Origin: DASVBE01 sp963770375
GTDB taxonomy: Bacteria > Actinomycetota > Actinomycetes > Streptosporangiales > Streptosporangiaceae
DNA length: 64,000 nucleotides
NCBI GenBank assembly: GCA_963770375.1
Contig: CAVYPM010000025.1
Coordinates: forward strand, 1-64,000
Reading direction: 5' to 3'
The notes beneath the pieces are model-generated. The model had not been told where the DNA came from. It worked only from the letters and a program-made list of their open reading frames with translations, and searched no databases. The translations under genes were made by a program, and so were the position numbers. Positions 37,313 through 46,346 of this stretch are shown here, in pieces; position 1 is the stretch's first letter, and every line of letters starts with the position of its first letter.

Positions 37313-38170
37313 GTGGACCTGATGAGCATCGGTGAGTTCGCCAGGCTGTCCCGCCTGTCGGCGAAGGCGCTGCGCCTGTATGACGAGCTGGAACTGCTGC
37401 CGCCCGCCCAGGTCGATCCGGACTCTGGTTACCGCTGGTATGCCGCCGGTCAGCTGGACAACGCTCGGCTGGTCGCGTCGCTGCGCCAGATCGGAGTGCC
37501 GCTGGCGCAGATCCAGCTGATCCTCAGCCTGGAGCCGGAGGCCGCTGCGGCGCAAGTCGGCGCTTACTGGTCAAGGGCTGAGGCCGATCATGCTGCCCGC
37601 CGGGACCTGGCCGGCTACCTCATTGACCGCCTGACTGGAAAGAGGAACGTCATGTACGAGGTCGCCGTCCGCGATATCCCCGCCCGCAGCCTGCTCTGCC
37701 TGCTGCGGCATGCCAGCAGTGAGCAGGAAGTCTGGGCTATGGGTAAGGAGGTCATCGGCATGCTCAAGGCCCAGCCGGTGCCGGTGCCCCGGATCGAAGG
37801 AGTCGCCGGGGCCGCGTTCCTGATCTACTACGGGGAGGTGAACCAGGACAGCGACGGCCCGGTGGAGTTCTGCTGGCCGGTGCCGCAGGACCTGGCCGGC
37901 CAGCTCGCCGCCAGTTTCCCCGGACTCACGCTGCGCACCGAGCCTGCGCACCAGGAGGCCTACATTCACGTGGACCAGGACCTGCCGGCGGCGCAGTGGC
38001 AAGCCGTCTCGGACTCGGGCGGCGCCTGGCTGGCCGAGCAGCAGCGGCAGCCCAGTGACCTGGGCCTGCGCGTTACCCTCCTGGCTACCACCGCGCCAGT
38101 GACCGACGCCAGCAGGCGCGGCGGCAGCGACTACGCCCTCCCGCTGCGCGACCGGGCCGGCGCCGCATGA
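37313..38170 (+). CDS. MerR family regulator with GyrI-like effector domain
   Basis: The N-terminal winged helix (SIGEFARLSRLSAKALRLYD, then VDPDSGYRWY) is followed by a dimerisation helix. An effector domain begins at about residue 117 (MYEVAVRDIPARSLLCLLRH) and resembles the BmrR/GyrI ligand-binding fold. The two MerR proteins in the window (see 4318) share this layout but differ in the ligand half. GTG 37313 has AGGGAG 6 bp upstream; ATG 37322 is in frame but too distant from it. A small ORF overlaps its stop by ATGA. Confidence 0.85.
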   Translation: MDLMSIGEFARLSRLSAKALRLYDELELLPPAQVDPDSGYRWYAAGQLDNARLVASLRQIGVPLAQIQLILSLEPEAAAAQVGAYWSRAEADHAARRDLAGYLIDRLTGKRNVMYEVAVRDIPARSLLCLLRHASSEQEVWAMGKEVIGMLKAQPVPVPRIEGVAGAAFLIYYGEVNQDSDGPVEFCWPVPQDLAGQLAASFPGLTLRTEPAHQEAYIHVDQDLPAAQWQAVSDSGGAWLAEQQRQPSDLGLRVTLLATTAPVTDASRRGGSDYALPLRDRAGAA

Positions 38171-38331
38171 AGACCAGAGGCGTGATCTATGACGCGGGGA
38201 CTGACGGTCAGCGGCGGTACGTGCGCGCTGCCGGCGATCCGGACACGGAGGGGTACATGACCAGGCTCTTCCCCGGTGCCTATCCGGAGTACCAGCAGTC
38301 CACGAAAATGCTGATCCCCTCTATCTTCTGA
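38167..38331 (+). CDS. Small ORF coupled to MerR, 54 aa
   Basis: ATG 38167 overlaps the MerR stop (ATGA). The peptide starts MKTRGVIYDAGTDGQRRYVR and ends YPEYQQSTKMLIPSIF. The N-terminal MKTRGVxYDxGT is like the start of some actinobacterial hypothetical proteins. The end recalls the last residues of isoprenylcysteine-methyltransferase-like membrane enzymes, so it might be a fusion of two gene remnants rather than a real gene. Confidence 0.4.
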   Translation: MKTRGVIYDAGTDGQRRYVRAAGDPDTEGYMTRLFPGAYPEYQQSTKMLIPSIF

Positions 38332-38539
38332 GGACGCGCGGCGCGTGCTGGCGCCGCCGGAAGTTGCCGTGATGCAGCGGCCCGCGGCCTTCGGCGGCCC
38401 GAAATGGTATCTATCCAATATGTGGCTGATCTGCTATTTCTTGTATTTATTGCAGGGCTTGCTGGGTCTTCAGATCAGGGGAAACCGCGGTCTTAAGCGT
38501 CTGCATGTAGTCAGGAACATGGACAGACCAGGGGGGAAC

Positions 38540-39659
38540 ATGACAGGCGCAATCTCGGCTCGCATCCGGCGGGCCGTTCTGGTGGCTGCCGCTGCCACCG
38601 CGCTCGCCGCGGGACTACTCGCGGCGCCGGCCGGTGCGGCCGGTCCGCAGCGCACTGCGGCCAAGGCGGCTGCCAATCCGAACCCGTCCAACCCGTTGGC
38701 CAACATCACGTGGGGCAACTACAACAATTCCCTGGACCCGGTGTTCAATGCCTACGACAAGGCGACGGGCAACGACAAGAAACTGCTGGGCAAGATCGCC
38801 TTCAAGCCGCGGGTGCGCTGGTTCGGCTCCTGGGTCGCGGACAACCAGATCAACTCGGTCCTGCGCAAGTACATCGATAACGTGACCGGCGGCAAGCCGA
38901 ACGTGCTCGTCCAGATGGCGATCTTCCGGCTCGTCCCGTGGGAGGGCGAGGCCACCAAGCGGCTGCCCACCAAGGCCGAGATCGCGAGCTACAAGCTCTG
39001 GATCAACAATGCGGCGCAGGCCATCGGCAACACGCACGTCGCGATGATCCTGCAGCCCGACCTCCCGATCGCCCTCAAGGTGCCGCACCACTCGCACTGG
39101 GCCCAGAATCTGGTGCGCTACGCCGCCCTCCAGTTCGGCAAGCTCAAGAACACCGCCGTCTACATCGACGTGGGCGCGGCCGACTGGCCGACCGTGGCGC
39201 AGGCCGTGAGCCTGCTCAAGGCCTCCGGCCAGAGCGCCGCGCGCGGCTTCGCCCTCGACGCGACGCACTACGACTCGACCGCGTCCGAGATCGCCTACGG
39301 GAGCAAGGTCGTGGCCGCGCTCAACCGGGCCGGCGTCCGCAACAAGCACTTCGTCATCGACACCGCCGACAACGGCAAGCCGTTCACGTACCTGCAGTAC
39401 TTCGCCAAGCACCCCGGCGGCGATTTCGACAACGCCCAGACCTGCACGAGCAAGACCGGGACCCGGTGCGTGACCCTGGGCATCCCGCCGACGAACCAGG
39501 TGGGCCTGGCCAAGTGGCACCTGCCGGCCAAGGACGTGCCGCTGGCGAAGAAGAACTGCGACGGCTATCTCTGGTTCGGGCGTCCGTGGCTGTTCAACCA
39601 GGCCAGCTCAGTTCGTGATGTCCCGGGCGCTGGCCGTGGCTCGCACCACCCCGTTCTAG
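38540..39659 (+). CDS. Secreted GH6-family glycoside hydrolase, one-base frameshift near the end
   Basis: A signal peptide (ARIRRAVLVAAAATALAAGL, cleavage near AGA-AG) leads into a GH6 (cellulase) domain of the actinomycete subgroup with FRLVPWEGEATKRLP instead of the classical DRDC motif. Other GH6 landmarks are YIDVGAADW, GFALDATHYDSTASEIAYG, FVIDTADNGKPF and DGYLWFGRPWLFNQA. Just after FNQAS an extra base near 39609 changes frame. The alternative frame gives the normal family ending QFVMSRALAVARTTPF and stops at 39659, whereas the nominal frame runs on in nonsense to 39919. Without that base the mature protein has about 345 residues. ATG 38540 follows GGGGGGAAC. Confidence 0.82.
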
Positions 39660-40183
39660 TCACGACCCGGGCGGCCCGGCCTCCTCCGGGCGTCTCGCCG
39701 TCGGCAGGCACGTACTCTGGCCGATCGGTGACCTCGAGGACAGCAAGCCCTACGATCGTCGGACACGGTGCCGCCGACGCAGGCTCACCGGTCGCGCCCG
39801 CCGACCGCGGGAACCGCCGTCGGGCTCGCATCCGCTCGGACCGACGACACGACGACCTCGCCGAGCTCCAGCACCTGACGGTCCGAGCGTGCCAACGGGC
39901 AACGATTCGATGGCGATAGGCCGACCGTCAAGCACGTCTACCTCCGTGTCGCGAGGGCGAGAGCCGCCACCCAGCTCGACTCCTCTGGGCCGTCGACGGC
40001 GTGCGTGCACCGGCACGGAGCCGTGACCTCACCTGACCGCACGCGTTCGCGGCTCCGGCCGTGTCGACCAGAAGGTCGTTATCCCGGCCGCCTCGGCCGC
40101 GTTCGAGAACGTCTTGAGATGGTTCAGCCACATTTTGGCCGTACAAGGATCCACAGCAACGGAAGAACAATGCCGAGCAGTGG
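39660..40183. other. Non-coding or decayed stretch after the GH6 gene
   Basis: These 524 bp contain no frame I can assign. A short plus-strand stretch FENVLRWFSHILAVQG (about 40101-40148) has protein-like composition but no start or match. The region ends in the bidirectional terminator at 40184. Confidence 0.35.
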
Positions 40184-40218
40184 AAAGGCCATCACCCGGT
40201 GGCGGGTGAGGGGCCTTT
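40184..40218 (-). terminator. Strong hairpin terminator
   Basis: AAAGGCC-A-TCACCCG-GTGG-CGGGTGA-GG-GGCCTTT forms a 14-bp interrupted stem with a tetraloop. It starts 21 bp beyond the stop of the secreted-protein gene on the minus strand and, with an A-run and T-run at its two ends, can work in both directions. Confidence 0.75.
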
Positions 40219-40238
40219 CGCGTGGGCGAGGCGGGCGG

Positions 40239-41009
40239 TCAGGAGGCGGGATCGACGGTGGGGCCGACCGGGTCGGTGAGCGTGAACAGCTGGCTGTCCG
40301 GCACCTGGCCGCCGGAGAAGTTTTCCTGCTCCAGGAACAGCTCGTTGGCCGGGCCCGTCGTGCCCGGCTTCAGCGTGAGCACCAGCGGGTTGGAAATCGA
40401 CGTGTCGGCGGCGAACTCCAGCGGGAAGTAGACCAGCGGCTTGTCCCTGCCGGGGACGGTCACGGTGACCTGGGCGGCGAGGTCGGCGATCCAGAACGAG
40501 CGGGGCGAGCCGCAGCGCTCCAGGCGGGCCTTGAAGCCCAGCGTGGCCGACATGGCGCCGACGCAGAACCCGGACTCGTTGCCGTTCGGCGCGAACTGCC
40601 CCTGGTACACCGGGTACGTCGGCGCGAAGTTGAGGCACGCGTACGAGGTGGCGTCCAGCGCGTTCGCGCCGCTGGCGCCGCACAGCTGGCCGAGCGTGCC
40701 GGCCTTGGTGATGATGAAGTCCTCGTTGACCCGCGTGTCGCTGGCCTGCCGCAGGTTGATCTTGCGGCCCTGGTACAGCGACGGCGGGACCACGCCCCAG
40801 CCGCTGGCGTTCTGGATGAAGTCAGGCCCGTTGCCCTGGTTGAGCATCAGGTTCGAGATGTTCGTGCAGGGCATCGTGCTGTTGTTGCAGACGATGGTCT
40901 CGGCCGGCTTGAAGCGGGGGGTGCTGGCGGAGGCGGCCGTCGCGCCGGCCAGCCCCAGGGTGCTCACAGCCACCAACGTGGCCAGCACGCAGACGGAACG
41001 GGTACGCAT
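40239..41009 (-). CDS. Secreted protein of unknown function
   Basis: A 256-residue protein with a clear Sec signal peptide (TRSVCVLATLVAVSTLGLAG, cleavage near ASA-ST). The mature part holds several cysteines (IVCNNSTMPC, GQLCGASG, YACLNF, GFCVG, LERCGS), suggesting disulfides, and beta-rich segments (AQVTVTVPGRDKPLVYFPLE). It resembles uncharacterised secreted proteins of soil actinomycetes; no catalytic motif is seen. It is monocistronic, with a terminator downstream. Confidence 0.8.
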   Translation of the reverse strand: MRTRSVCVLATLVAVSTLGLAGATAASASTPRFKPAETIVCNNSTMPCTNISNLMLNQGNGPDFIQNASGWGVVPPSLYQGRKINLRQASDTRVNEDFIITKAGTLGQLCGASGANALDATSYACLNFAPTYPVYQGQFAPNGNESGFCVGAMSATLGFKARLERCGSPRSFWIADLAAQVTVTVPGRDKPLVYFPLEFAADTSISNPLVLTLKPGTTGPANELFLEQENFSGGQVPDSQLFTLTDPVGPTVDPAS

Positions 41010-41360
41010 GGGTGGTCTCTCCCTGGGGTCCCTGGCGGCACCATCGGGTGGCCTGGGGGGCCAGCCGCGATAACGTCATCATGAACGGAGCTGGCTAAAC
41101 GGCCATTTGATACAAGCTTGGCGATCTATGCAGATAGCACTCAGCTCGACCTGAACTTCAGCTAGCCCCGAACTCAGTTAACCCGAACTCAGCCAGCGCT
41201 GAGACCGCCATCAGGAGCGGGCCGGGGAAAGGCAAGAGCCCCGCTTGCGCAAGCAGGGCCCTTGTCCCACCCACAGCAGGGGGGTGGGATCACCTGAGCC
41301 TCAGCAACACCGCGTGACGGCGGGGCATTCCGCCCCCGGCGGTGAGTTCCGGCCGCCGGG
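41010..41360. other. Intergenic region with two hairpins
   Basis: CAAG-A-GCCC-C-GCTTGCGCAAGC-A-GGGC-C-CTTG (41233-41264) forms a long stem. A second hairpin, TCCCACC-N11-GGTGGGA (41265-41289), follows directly. They lie beyond the GNAT gene end (minus strand) and probably terminate it. The rest is the promoter region of the secreted-protein gene. Confidence 0.6.
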
Positions 41361-42119
41361 TCAGCCGAGGTCGTGGACCATCCAGATGTTGGGCTCCCAG
41401 TACTCACCGGTGCCGTCCGCAACCGTCAGCGGAGCCAGGCCACCGGGGAACGTGAACGTGCCGGGCTCGGGGAACAGCATCCCGGTCCACTCCTCCCAGT
41501 CGGCGACCGGCGCGATGATCTCCATCGACCGGGGCTCGGGGCGCAGGATGGTGGCGCCGAGCCGGGCGTGCACCCGCACCCACGGGTCGAACGGGAGGCC
41601 GTCAGGCCGCTTCCAGGTGGCGTAACGGTCAATCGGGGTGATCGGGTAGCGGTCCTTCCAGTTGGGCCGGACCGGGGCGATCAGCGGCCCGAGACCGGCC
41701 GCCCGCGCCGCCGCGGCCATGGCCTGGATGACCAGGCTGCTCAGGCCCTGCCCCTGGCGGTCCCTGGCGACCTCGGCGGCCAGCGCGGAGACCGCCGTCG
41801 GAGCCGCCTCCTCGGTGACCGCGCGCAGGCCCGCCGCGTCGATGCCCGCGGGAAGGTCGGCCAGGGTGCCGTCCCAGCGGAGCGGGATCGACCGGCCCCG
41901 GCCGACGACCTCGCCGGTTTCCGGGTCGCAGATCAGCACCTGGAACCGGGCGAACCTCTGGCGCAGCTCGCCGAAGTACGCGCCGGTCTGGTTGCCGTGC
42001 ATGTTGTACTCGGGCCACAGGCCGGCGGACAGGTCGCTGGCCTCGTCCCACAGATCCGGCCGCTGCTCGAGCGTGAAGGCGTGCCACGGCGAGCCGGGCA
42101 GGAGAGTCGGTCCGTCCAC
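41361..42119 (-). CDS. GNAT-fold acetyltransferase
   Basis: The 252-residue protein shows GNAT features: FQVLICDPETGEVVGRGRSI (strands 2-4) and the acyl-CoA loop region VARDRQGQGLSSLVIQAMAA (the RxxGxG/A type: RQGQGL). It is followed by PVRPNWKDRYPITPIDRYAT, which recurs in a group of actinobacterial GNATs of unknown substrate. GTG start at 42119. It is transcribed alone and convergent with nothing. Confidence 0.75.
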   Translation of the reverse strand: MDGPTLLPGSPWHAFTLEQRPDLWDEASDLSAGLWPEYNMHGNQTGAYFGELRQRFARFQVLICDPETGEVVGRGRSIPLRWDGTLADLPAGIDAAGLRAVTEEAAPTAVSALAAEVARDRQGQGLSSLVIQAMAAAARAAGLGPLIAPVRPNWKDRYPITPIDRYATWKRPDGLPFDPWVRVHARLGATILRPEPRSMEIIAPVADWEEWTGMLFPEPGTFTFPGGLAPLTVADGTGEYWEPNIWMVHDLG

Positions 42120-42194
42120 CGCGCCAGTATCCCGGCGACCCCCGTCGCGCTCGACTGGTTTTCGGCCGGCCCTGCGGCCGCCGGCCCGCCCCGG

Positions 42195-42407
42195 TTAGCC
42201 CCGCAGCAGGAGATGCGGCTGCGGGGCGGCGGCAATGGCGTGGCGGAGCCGCAGCTCGGCCGCGCGGGCGCGCTGCTCGGCCCGCTGCGCCCGCCGGGCG
42301 GCCCGGGCGAACCTGGCAACCTGCCGGCAGGTCCGCCGCTGGCTGGACTCCGCGAGCAGGTCCTGACGGTGCGCGCGGCTGTATTCCTGGGAAAGATATG
42401 GGTTCAT
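42195..42407 (-). CDS. Small arginine-rich protein, 70 aa
   Basis: Starting MNPYLSQEYSRAHRQDLLAE, the protein is a predicted long basic helix (RFARAARRAQRAEQRARAAE) with little else. It resembles the 56-residue protein at 4119-4289 in size, charge and the short polar head before RRxxR repeats. ATG 42407 is chosen over the overlapping GTG 42410. Function unknown; a nucleic-acid-binding role is only suggested by the charge. Confidence 0.55.
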   Translation of the reverse strand: MNPYLSQEYSRAHRQDLLAESSQRRTCRQVARFARAARRAQRAEQRARAAELRLRHAIAAAPQPHLLLRG

Positions 42408-42603
42408 CACTGTCTGTCTCTTGGTGTAGTTCAGGTGGTTCCTGGTCAGACCCGAGTCTCAGCGACCGCCCCCGGCCACCGCTATACGACGTAAGACCCT
42501 CAGCCGACCTGCGGATGGATGAACCACGGCCGCACCGGCCCCGTTAAACGTCTGGAGCCATGGTGCACCCGCTAGCAAGGGTGCCAAAGGTACGGGAGTG
42601 GTA

Positions 42604-42741
42604 ATGGGAACGCCGGTTCAGGCCGGGGAGCCGGAAGTGGTGGCGCCGGCGAAGATCGCCGGCCGGGAGCGGGCCGGCCTCCCCGTGTACAGCCGCACCG
42701 CCGCCGTCACCCGCGTCTTCCCCAGGCACGTCGCGGTCTAG
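42604..42741 (+). pseudogene. Duplicated C-terminal end of a LuxR regulator
   Basis: A 45-codon frame ends PVYSRTAAVTRVFPRHVAV. The downstream LuxR protein ends GVSSRTAAVTRAFPEQMAI. At DNA level 42685-42723 and 43588-43626 agree in 37 of 39 bases. The upstream part has no HTH. It is a partial duplication or the relic of a paralogue deleted down to its last codons. A hairpin GCACCC-N8-GGGTGC (42565-42584) precedes it. Confidence 0.6.
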
Positions 42742-42852
42742 CCGCAGCAGCACCCCATGGCCCCGTGCCCCGGGCCATCCGTCCGCACTAATTGTCTAGA
42801 CGTATCCACGGCCTGACCCTGCCCGGTCAGCCCGCAGCACAGTGAGGTGAGC

Positions 42853-43644
42853 ATGACGCCGGCGATTCTGGCCGGGCACGACGAGCTGGTGACCCTGGCC
42901 GAGCTGGTCAGCCGGAACCGGCAGGACATCCCGGCGCGCGGGGTGCCGGTCTCGCTGCTGGCCGACGTCATGCGGCAGGTCGGCTGCCACCGGCTGATCG
43001 TTGTCGGGTACGACCCTGGCCACGAGGAGACCTGGTTCCGGCAGGGCATCCTGGGCGACGGCTGGCCGGAGCGCCCGGTCCGTACGCTGCTGGACGACAT
43101 GCTCGGCCTGGTGCACTGGGCGCCCAAGTGGGGCTGCCCGGCCTGCCGCTACCCCGGCCGCGACGAGCCGCGCGAGGTCACCGCGGTCTCGGACTACTAC
43201 CCGGCCTGGCAGTGGCACGAGACCGCGGCCTACCGCGAGGTGTACCGGCCGCTGGGCCTCGAGCACCAGATCTCGCTGAGCCTGGCCAGCGCGCCGGGAG
43301 CGGGCGCGCAGCAGCAGCGCGAGCTGCGGATGTTCCTGTTCCGCTGCCCGGGCCCGGACTTCACCGAGCGGGACCGGGCCGTGCTCCGGCTGCTCGGCCC
43401 GCACCTGCGGCAGGCCTACCAGGACGCCGAACTGCGCCGCCGGGCCCGGCCCGAGCTCACCGCCCGGCAGTGGGACCTGCTCCGGCTGGTCGCCGCCGGG
43501 CACACCAACATCCAGATCGGCCGGCGGCTGGGCATCTCCGAGGGCACGGTCCGCAAGCACCTGGAGAACATCTACGGCCGCCTTGGCGTGTCCAGCCGCA
43601 CCGCCGCCGTCACCCGCGCCTTCCCCGAGCAGATGGCGATTTAG
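42853..43644 (+). CDS. LuxR-type response regulator
   Basis: The C-terminus is a LuxR/GerE helix-turn-helix (LTARQWDLLRLVAAGHTNIQ, RRLGISEGTVRKHLENIYGR). The first 190 residues have no receiver, ATPase or autoinducer domain I can identify. They contain WGCPACRYPG and a helical region with FTERDRAVLRLLGPHLRQAY, a layout shared by many orphan actinobacterial LuxR proteins. ATG 42853 follows GAGGTGAGC; GTG 42847 is possible. Confidence 0.82.
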   Translation: MTPAILAGHDELVTLAELVSRNRQDIPARGVPVSLLADVMRQVGCHRLIVVGYDPGHEETWFRQGILGDGWPERPVRTLLDDMLGLVHWAPKWGCPACRYPGRDEPREVTAVSDYYPAWQWHETAAYREVYRPLGLEHQISLSLASAPGAGAQQQRELRMFLFRCPGPDFTERDRAVLRLLGPHLRQAYQDAELRRRARPELTARQWDLLRLVAAGHTNIQIGRRLGISEGTVRKHLENIYGRLGVSSRTAAVTRAFPEQMAI

Positions 43645-43705
43645 TCCTCAGCGCATGACCCCTGCCGCGCCGGGACGTGGGTAGAGTCCGCTCGGGAGGA
43701 CGGCA

Positions 43706-44089
43706 ATGATCGGACGGCTGCATCACATGATCGTCGACTGCCCGGACCCGGCGAAGCTGGCTAAGTTCTGGTCCGCGGTGCTCGGCCTGCCGGTGACCTA
43801 CGAGAGCGCGGACTTCAGCGTCGTGGCGGTCAGCGACGCTAACTCCGGCCTGGCGTTCCAGCGGGCGCCCGGCAATATCCCGCCGACCTGGCCGGACCCG
43901 GCCGTGCCGCAGCAGTGGCACCCCGACGTGATGGTCGAGAACCCGGCCGAGGCCGGGCCGCGGGTGCTGGCGCTCGGCGCGACCAGCCTGGGCAGCGACG
44001 TGTACGCCGACCCGGCCGGGCATCCGTTCTGCCTGATCCGGCGGCCCCCCTGGGCCCCGCCCATCCCCGCGGACCGGACGCCCGGGTAA
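43706..44089 (+). CDS. VOC (glyoxalase-like) protein
   Basis: The 127-residue protein has one vicinal-oxygen-chelate module: LHHMIVDCPDPAKLAKFWSA, FQRAP in the middle and DPAGHPFCLI at the end. It is typical of the Glyoxalase_6-type proteins, which are abundant in actinomycetes and mostly of unknown substrate. A good GGGAGGAC site precedes ATG 43706. Confidence 0.85.
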   Translation: MIGRLHHMIVDCPDPAKLAKFWSAVLGLPVTYESADFSVVAVSDANSGLAFQRAPGNIPPTWPDPAVPQQWHPDVMVENPAEAGPRVLALGATSLGSDVYADPAGHPFCLIRRPPWAPPIPADRTPG

Positions 44090-44166
44090 CCCGGCCCGCG
44101 CCGCAGATCCCGTAATCCGAACTCATCGGCTCAGTTCCCGTCTGGGTCGCCCATGCCGGAGCCGCT

Positions 44167-44760
44167 ATGCCACGCACACTGTCCTCCGTCGCCGTCTACC
44201 TCGGGTCCAGCATGGGCACCGACCCGGACTTCGCGGCCGCCGCGGAGAACCTGGGCGGGCTGCTGGCCGCGCGCGGTATCCGGCTGGTCTACGGCGGCGG
44301 CCGGGTCGGGCTGATGGGCGTGCTGGCCGACGCCGTGCTGCGCGGCGGCGGCTCGGTCACCGGGGTGATCACCCGCGCGCTGGAGGACAAGGAGATCTCG
44401 CACCACGGGCTGATGGAGCTGACCGTGGTGCACACGATGCACGAGCGGAAGGCGATGATGGCCGACCGGGCCGACGGGTTCATCATGCTGCCCGGCGGCT
44501 ACGGCACCATGGACGAGTTCTTCGAGGTGCTGACCTGGACCCAGCTGGGCATCCACCTCAAGCCGTGCGCGATCCTCGACGTGAACGGCTACTTCGGCCC
44601 GCTGCTCGGGCTGCTGGACCACGCGGCCGGGCAGGGTTTCCTCCGCGACGATCACCGGGAGATGGTGCTGACCGGCACCGACCCGGCCGGCCTGCTCGAC
44701 CGGATGGCGGCCTGGACGCCGCCGGCCACCGAGAAGTGGCTGGACCCCTCGGAGCGCTGA
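44167..44760 (+). CDS. LOG family protein (cytokinin riboside monophosphate phosphoribohydrolase-like)
   Basis: The protein contains the LOG hallmark PGGYGTMDEFFEVLTWTQLG. It also has the nucleotide-binding LVYGGGRVGLMGVLADAVLR and HERKAMM. LOG enzymes release adenine-type bases from nucleoside 5'-monophosphates. Length (197 aa) is typical of TIGR00730 proteins. It ends 12 bp before the convergent S53 peptidase gene. Confidence 0.9.
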   Translation: MPRTLSSVAVYLGSSMGTDPDFAAAAENLGGLLAARGIRLVYGGGRVGLMGVLADAVLRGGGSVTGVITRALEDKEISHHGLMELTVVHTMHERKAMMADRADGFIMLPGGYGTMDEFFEVLTWTQLGIHLKPCAILDVNGYFGPLLGLLDHAAGQGFLRDDHREMVLTGTDPAGLLDRMAAWTPPATEKWLDPSER

Positions 44761-44772
44761 GGACCGCGGGCG

Positions 44773-46116
44773 CTAGCCGGCCAGGCGGGCCAGTTCGGGG
44801 ACGAAGTACGCCGCGTCGACGGTGCCCAGACCGGTGGTGAGGTCGTAGCCGGGGCCCGCGGTGAAGCCCTTGACCGAGGGCACGCCGGACAGCGGGTAGG
44901 TGTTGTCGCCGTGGCGGACGTCGACGATGCCGCGGTCGTGGGCGGCCGCCATCCGGTACAGCGCCGGGTTGATCAGGCCGAGCGAGTGGCCGGCCTGCTG
45001 GCCGGCCAGCGCGACCAGGCCGGCCAGCAGCGGCGTGGACAGGCTCGTGCCGCAGGCCACGAACCAGCCCGGCTTCGGCAGCGCGGACTGGCCGACCCCG
45101 AACGCGGCCATCCCGCTGTCGCAGGAGCCGTCCATCGAGATGTCCGGGATGAGCCGGTGCGCCGTCGTCACGCCAGGCAGGCCCTGCTGGTAGGCGGGCC
45201 GGGCGAAGACCGACGACCGGCCGCCGCCGCCCTGCGGCCAGGCGACGTCCTCGCTGCGCCGCCGCCCCGCCGGGGAAAGGTCGAGCTCGGTGCCGCCGAC
45301 CGCGGTGACCAGCGGGTCGCTGGCTGGCCAGCTGACCGCCGGGGACGGGAACACGCCCGCCATGCTGTACGTGTAGCCGGCCGCGCCGGTGTCGCCGGTG
45401 GCGGCCAGCACGGTCACCCGGTAGGCGGGCTGGGCGGCCAGCAGGAAGCTGCCGCGCAGCGCCCGCAGCGCGGCCGCCGACGCGAAGGTCTGCTCGGTCG
45501 CGCCGAAGCTCTGGCTGATCACGCCGCCCAGGTGACGGCGGATCACGTACTTCTCGGCCGCGACGATCTGCGGGAACCCGGTCCGGCCCTCCAGCTCCAC
45601 CTTGTTCGTCTCGACCACGAGCAGGCTGGCGCCCGGCGCCATGACGTGCGCCGCCTCCACGTCGAGCGTGGTCTCGGCGGCGGCGGTGGCCCGGTTGGGG
45701 GTCGGCCGGTAGGGCGGCACGGGGCCGGTGGGCTGGATCACCTTCAGCGACGGCGGCGCGGGCAGGCCGAACTCCTGGTCGAAATACGCCAGGTCGTGCT
45801 CGATGGACGGGGAGCCGAACGGGTCCACGATGACGATCGTCTGGCCGCGCCCGTCGATGCCGCGGCGCAGCAGCGGGTTCACGTCGTAGGCGCGGCGCAG
45901 CTGGGCCGGGGTCAGCGCGGTCATCCCGGACGGCAGCGGCGGCCCGCGCAGCGGCCGCGCCGGGCTTGCCGGCCCGCCGGGGCTAGCCGGCGCCGCGGGC
46001 GAGCCCGGATGGCTCGCGGCCGGCGTCCCGGCGCCACCAGAACCACCCGAGCAGGCCGCGACCGCCAGCACCAGGCCACCCGCGGCCAGGGCGGTTAACC
46101 TGCGGCGGGATCCCAT
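44773..46116 (-). CDS. S53 (sedolisin) family peptidase, lipoprotein
   Basis: An N-terminal lipobox (LVLAVAACSGGS) and an Ala/Pro/Gly-rich spacer precede the domain. Catalytic residues are visible: Glu and Asp four residues apart in AAETTLDVE, and the serine in FVACGTSLSTPLLAGLVAL. A calcium-type C-terminus (GYDLTTGLGTVDAAYF) is present. No pro-domain of usual size is seen between the lipobox and LTPAQLRRAYD. It would act outside the membrane at acid or neutral pH. Length 447 aa. Confidence 0.85.
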   Translation of the reverse strand: MGSRRRLTALAAGGLVLAVAACSGGSGGAGTPAASHPGSPAAPASPGGPASPARPLRGPPLPSGMTALTPAQLRRAYDVNPLLRRGIDGRGQTIVIVDPFGSPSIEHDLAYFDQEFGLPAPPSLKVIQPTGPVPPYRPTPNRATAAAETTLDVEAAHVMAPGASLLVVETNKVELEGRTGFPQIVAAEKYVIRRHLGGVISQSFGATEQTFASAAALRALRGSFLLAAQPAYRVTVLAATGDTGAAGYTYSMAGVFPSPAVSWPASDPLVTAVGGTELDLSPAGRRRSEDVAWPQGGGGRSSVFARPAYQQGLPGVTTAHRLIPDISMDGSCDSGMAAFGVGQSALPKPGWFVACGTSLSTPLLAGLVALAGQQAGHSLGLINPALYRMAAAHDRGIVDVRHGDNTYPLSGVPSVKGFTAGPGYDLTTGLGTVDAAYFVPELARLAG

Positions 46117-46346
46117 GGAGCCGACTCTAGCCCGGCGCCCGCCCGCCCGCCGCCGGCCCTGCGCCGCGTCCCGCGCCGCCCCGGGAATTCCGGCAAGATC
46201 TGATAAATACGGGCGAAACGGTGAACTCGCACCCTCCGTGCGGCGTTCTCAGCAGAGACGGGATTCGACCGGATTCCCGCTGGCGACAAGAAAGAAGGAC
46301 ACGTGCGTACCGATCACCGTCCCCGCCCCAGTGGCCCCGCCCCGCG

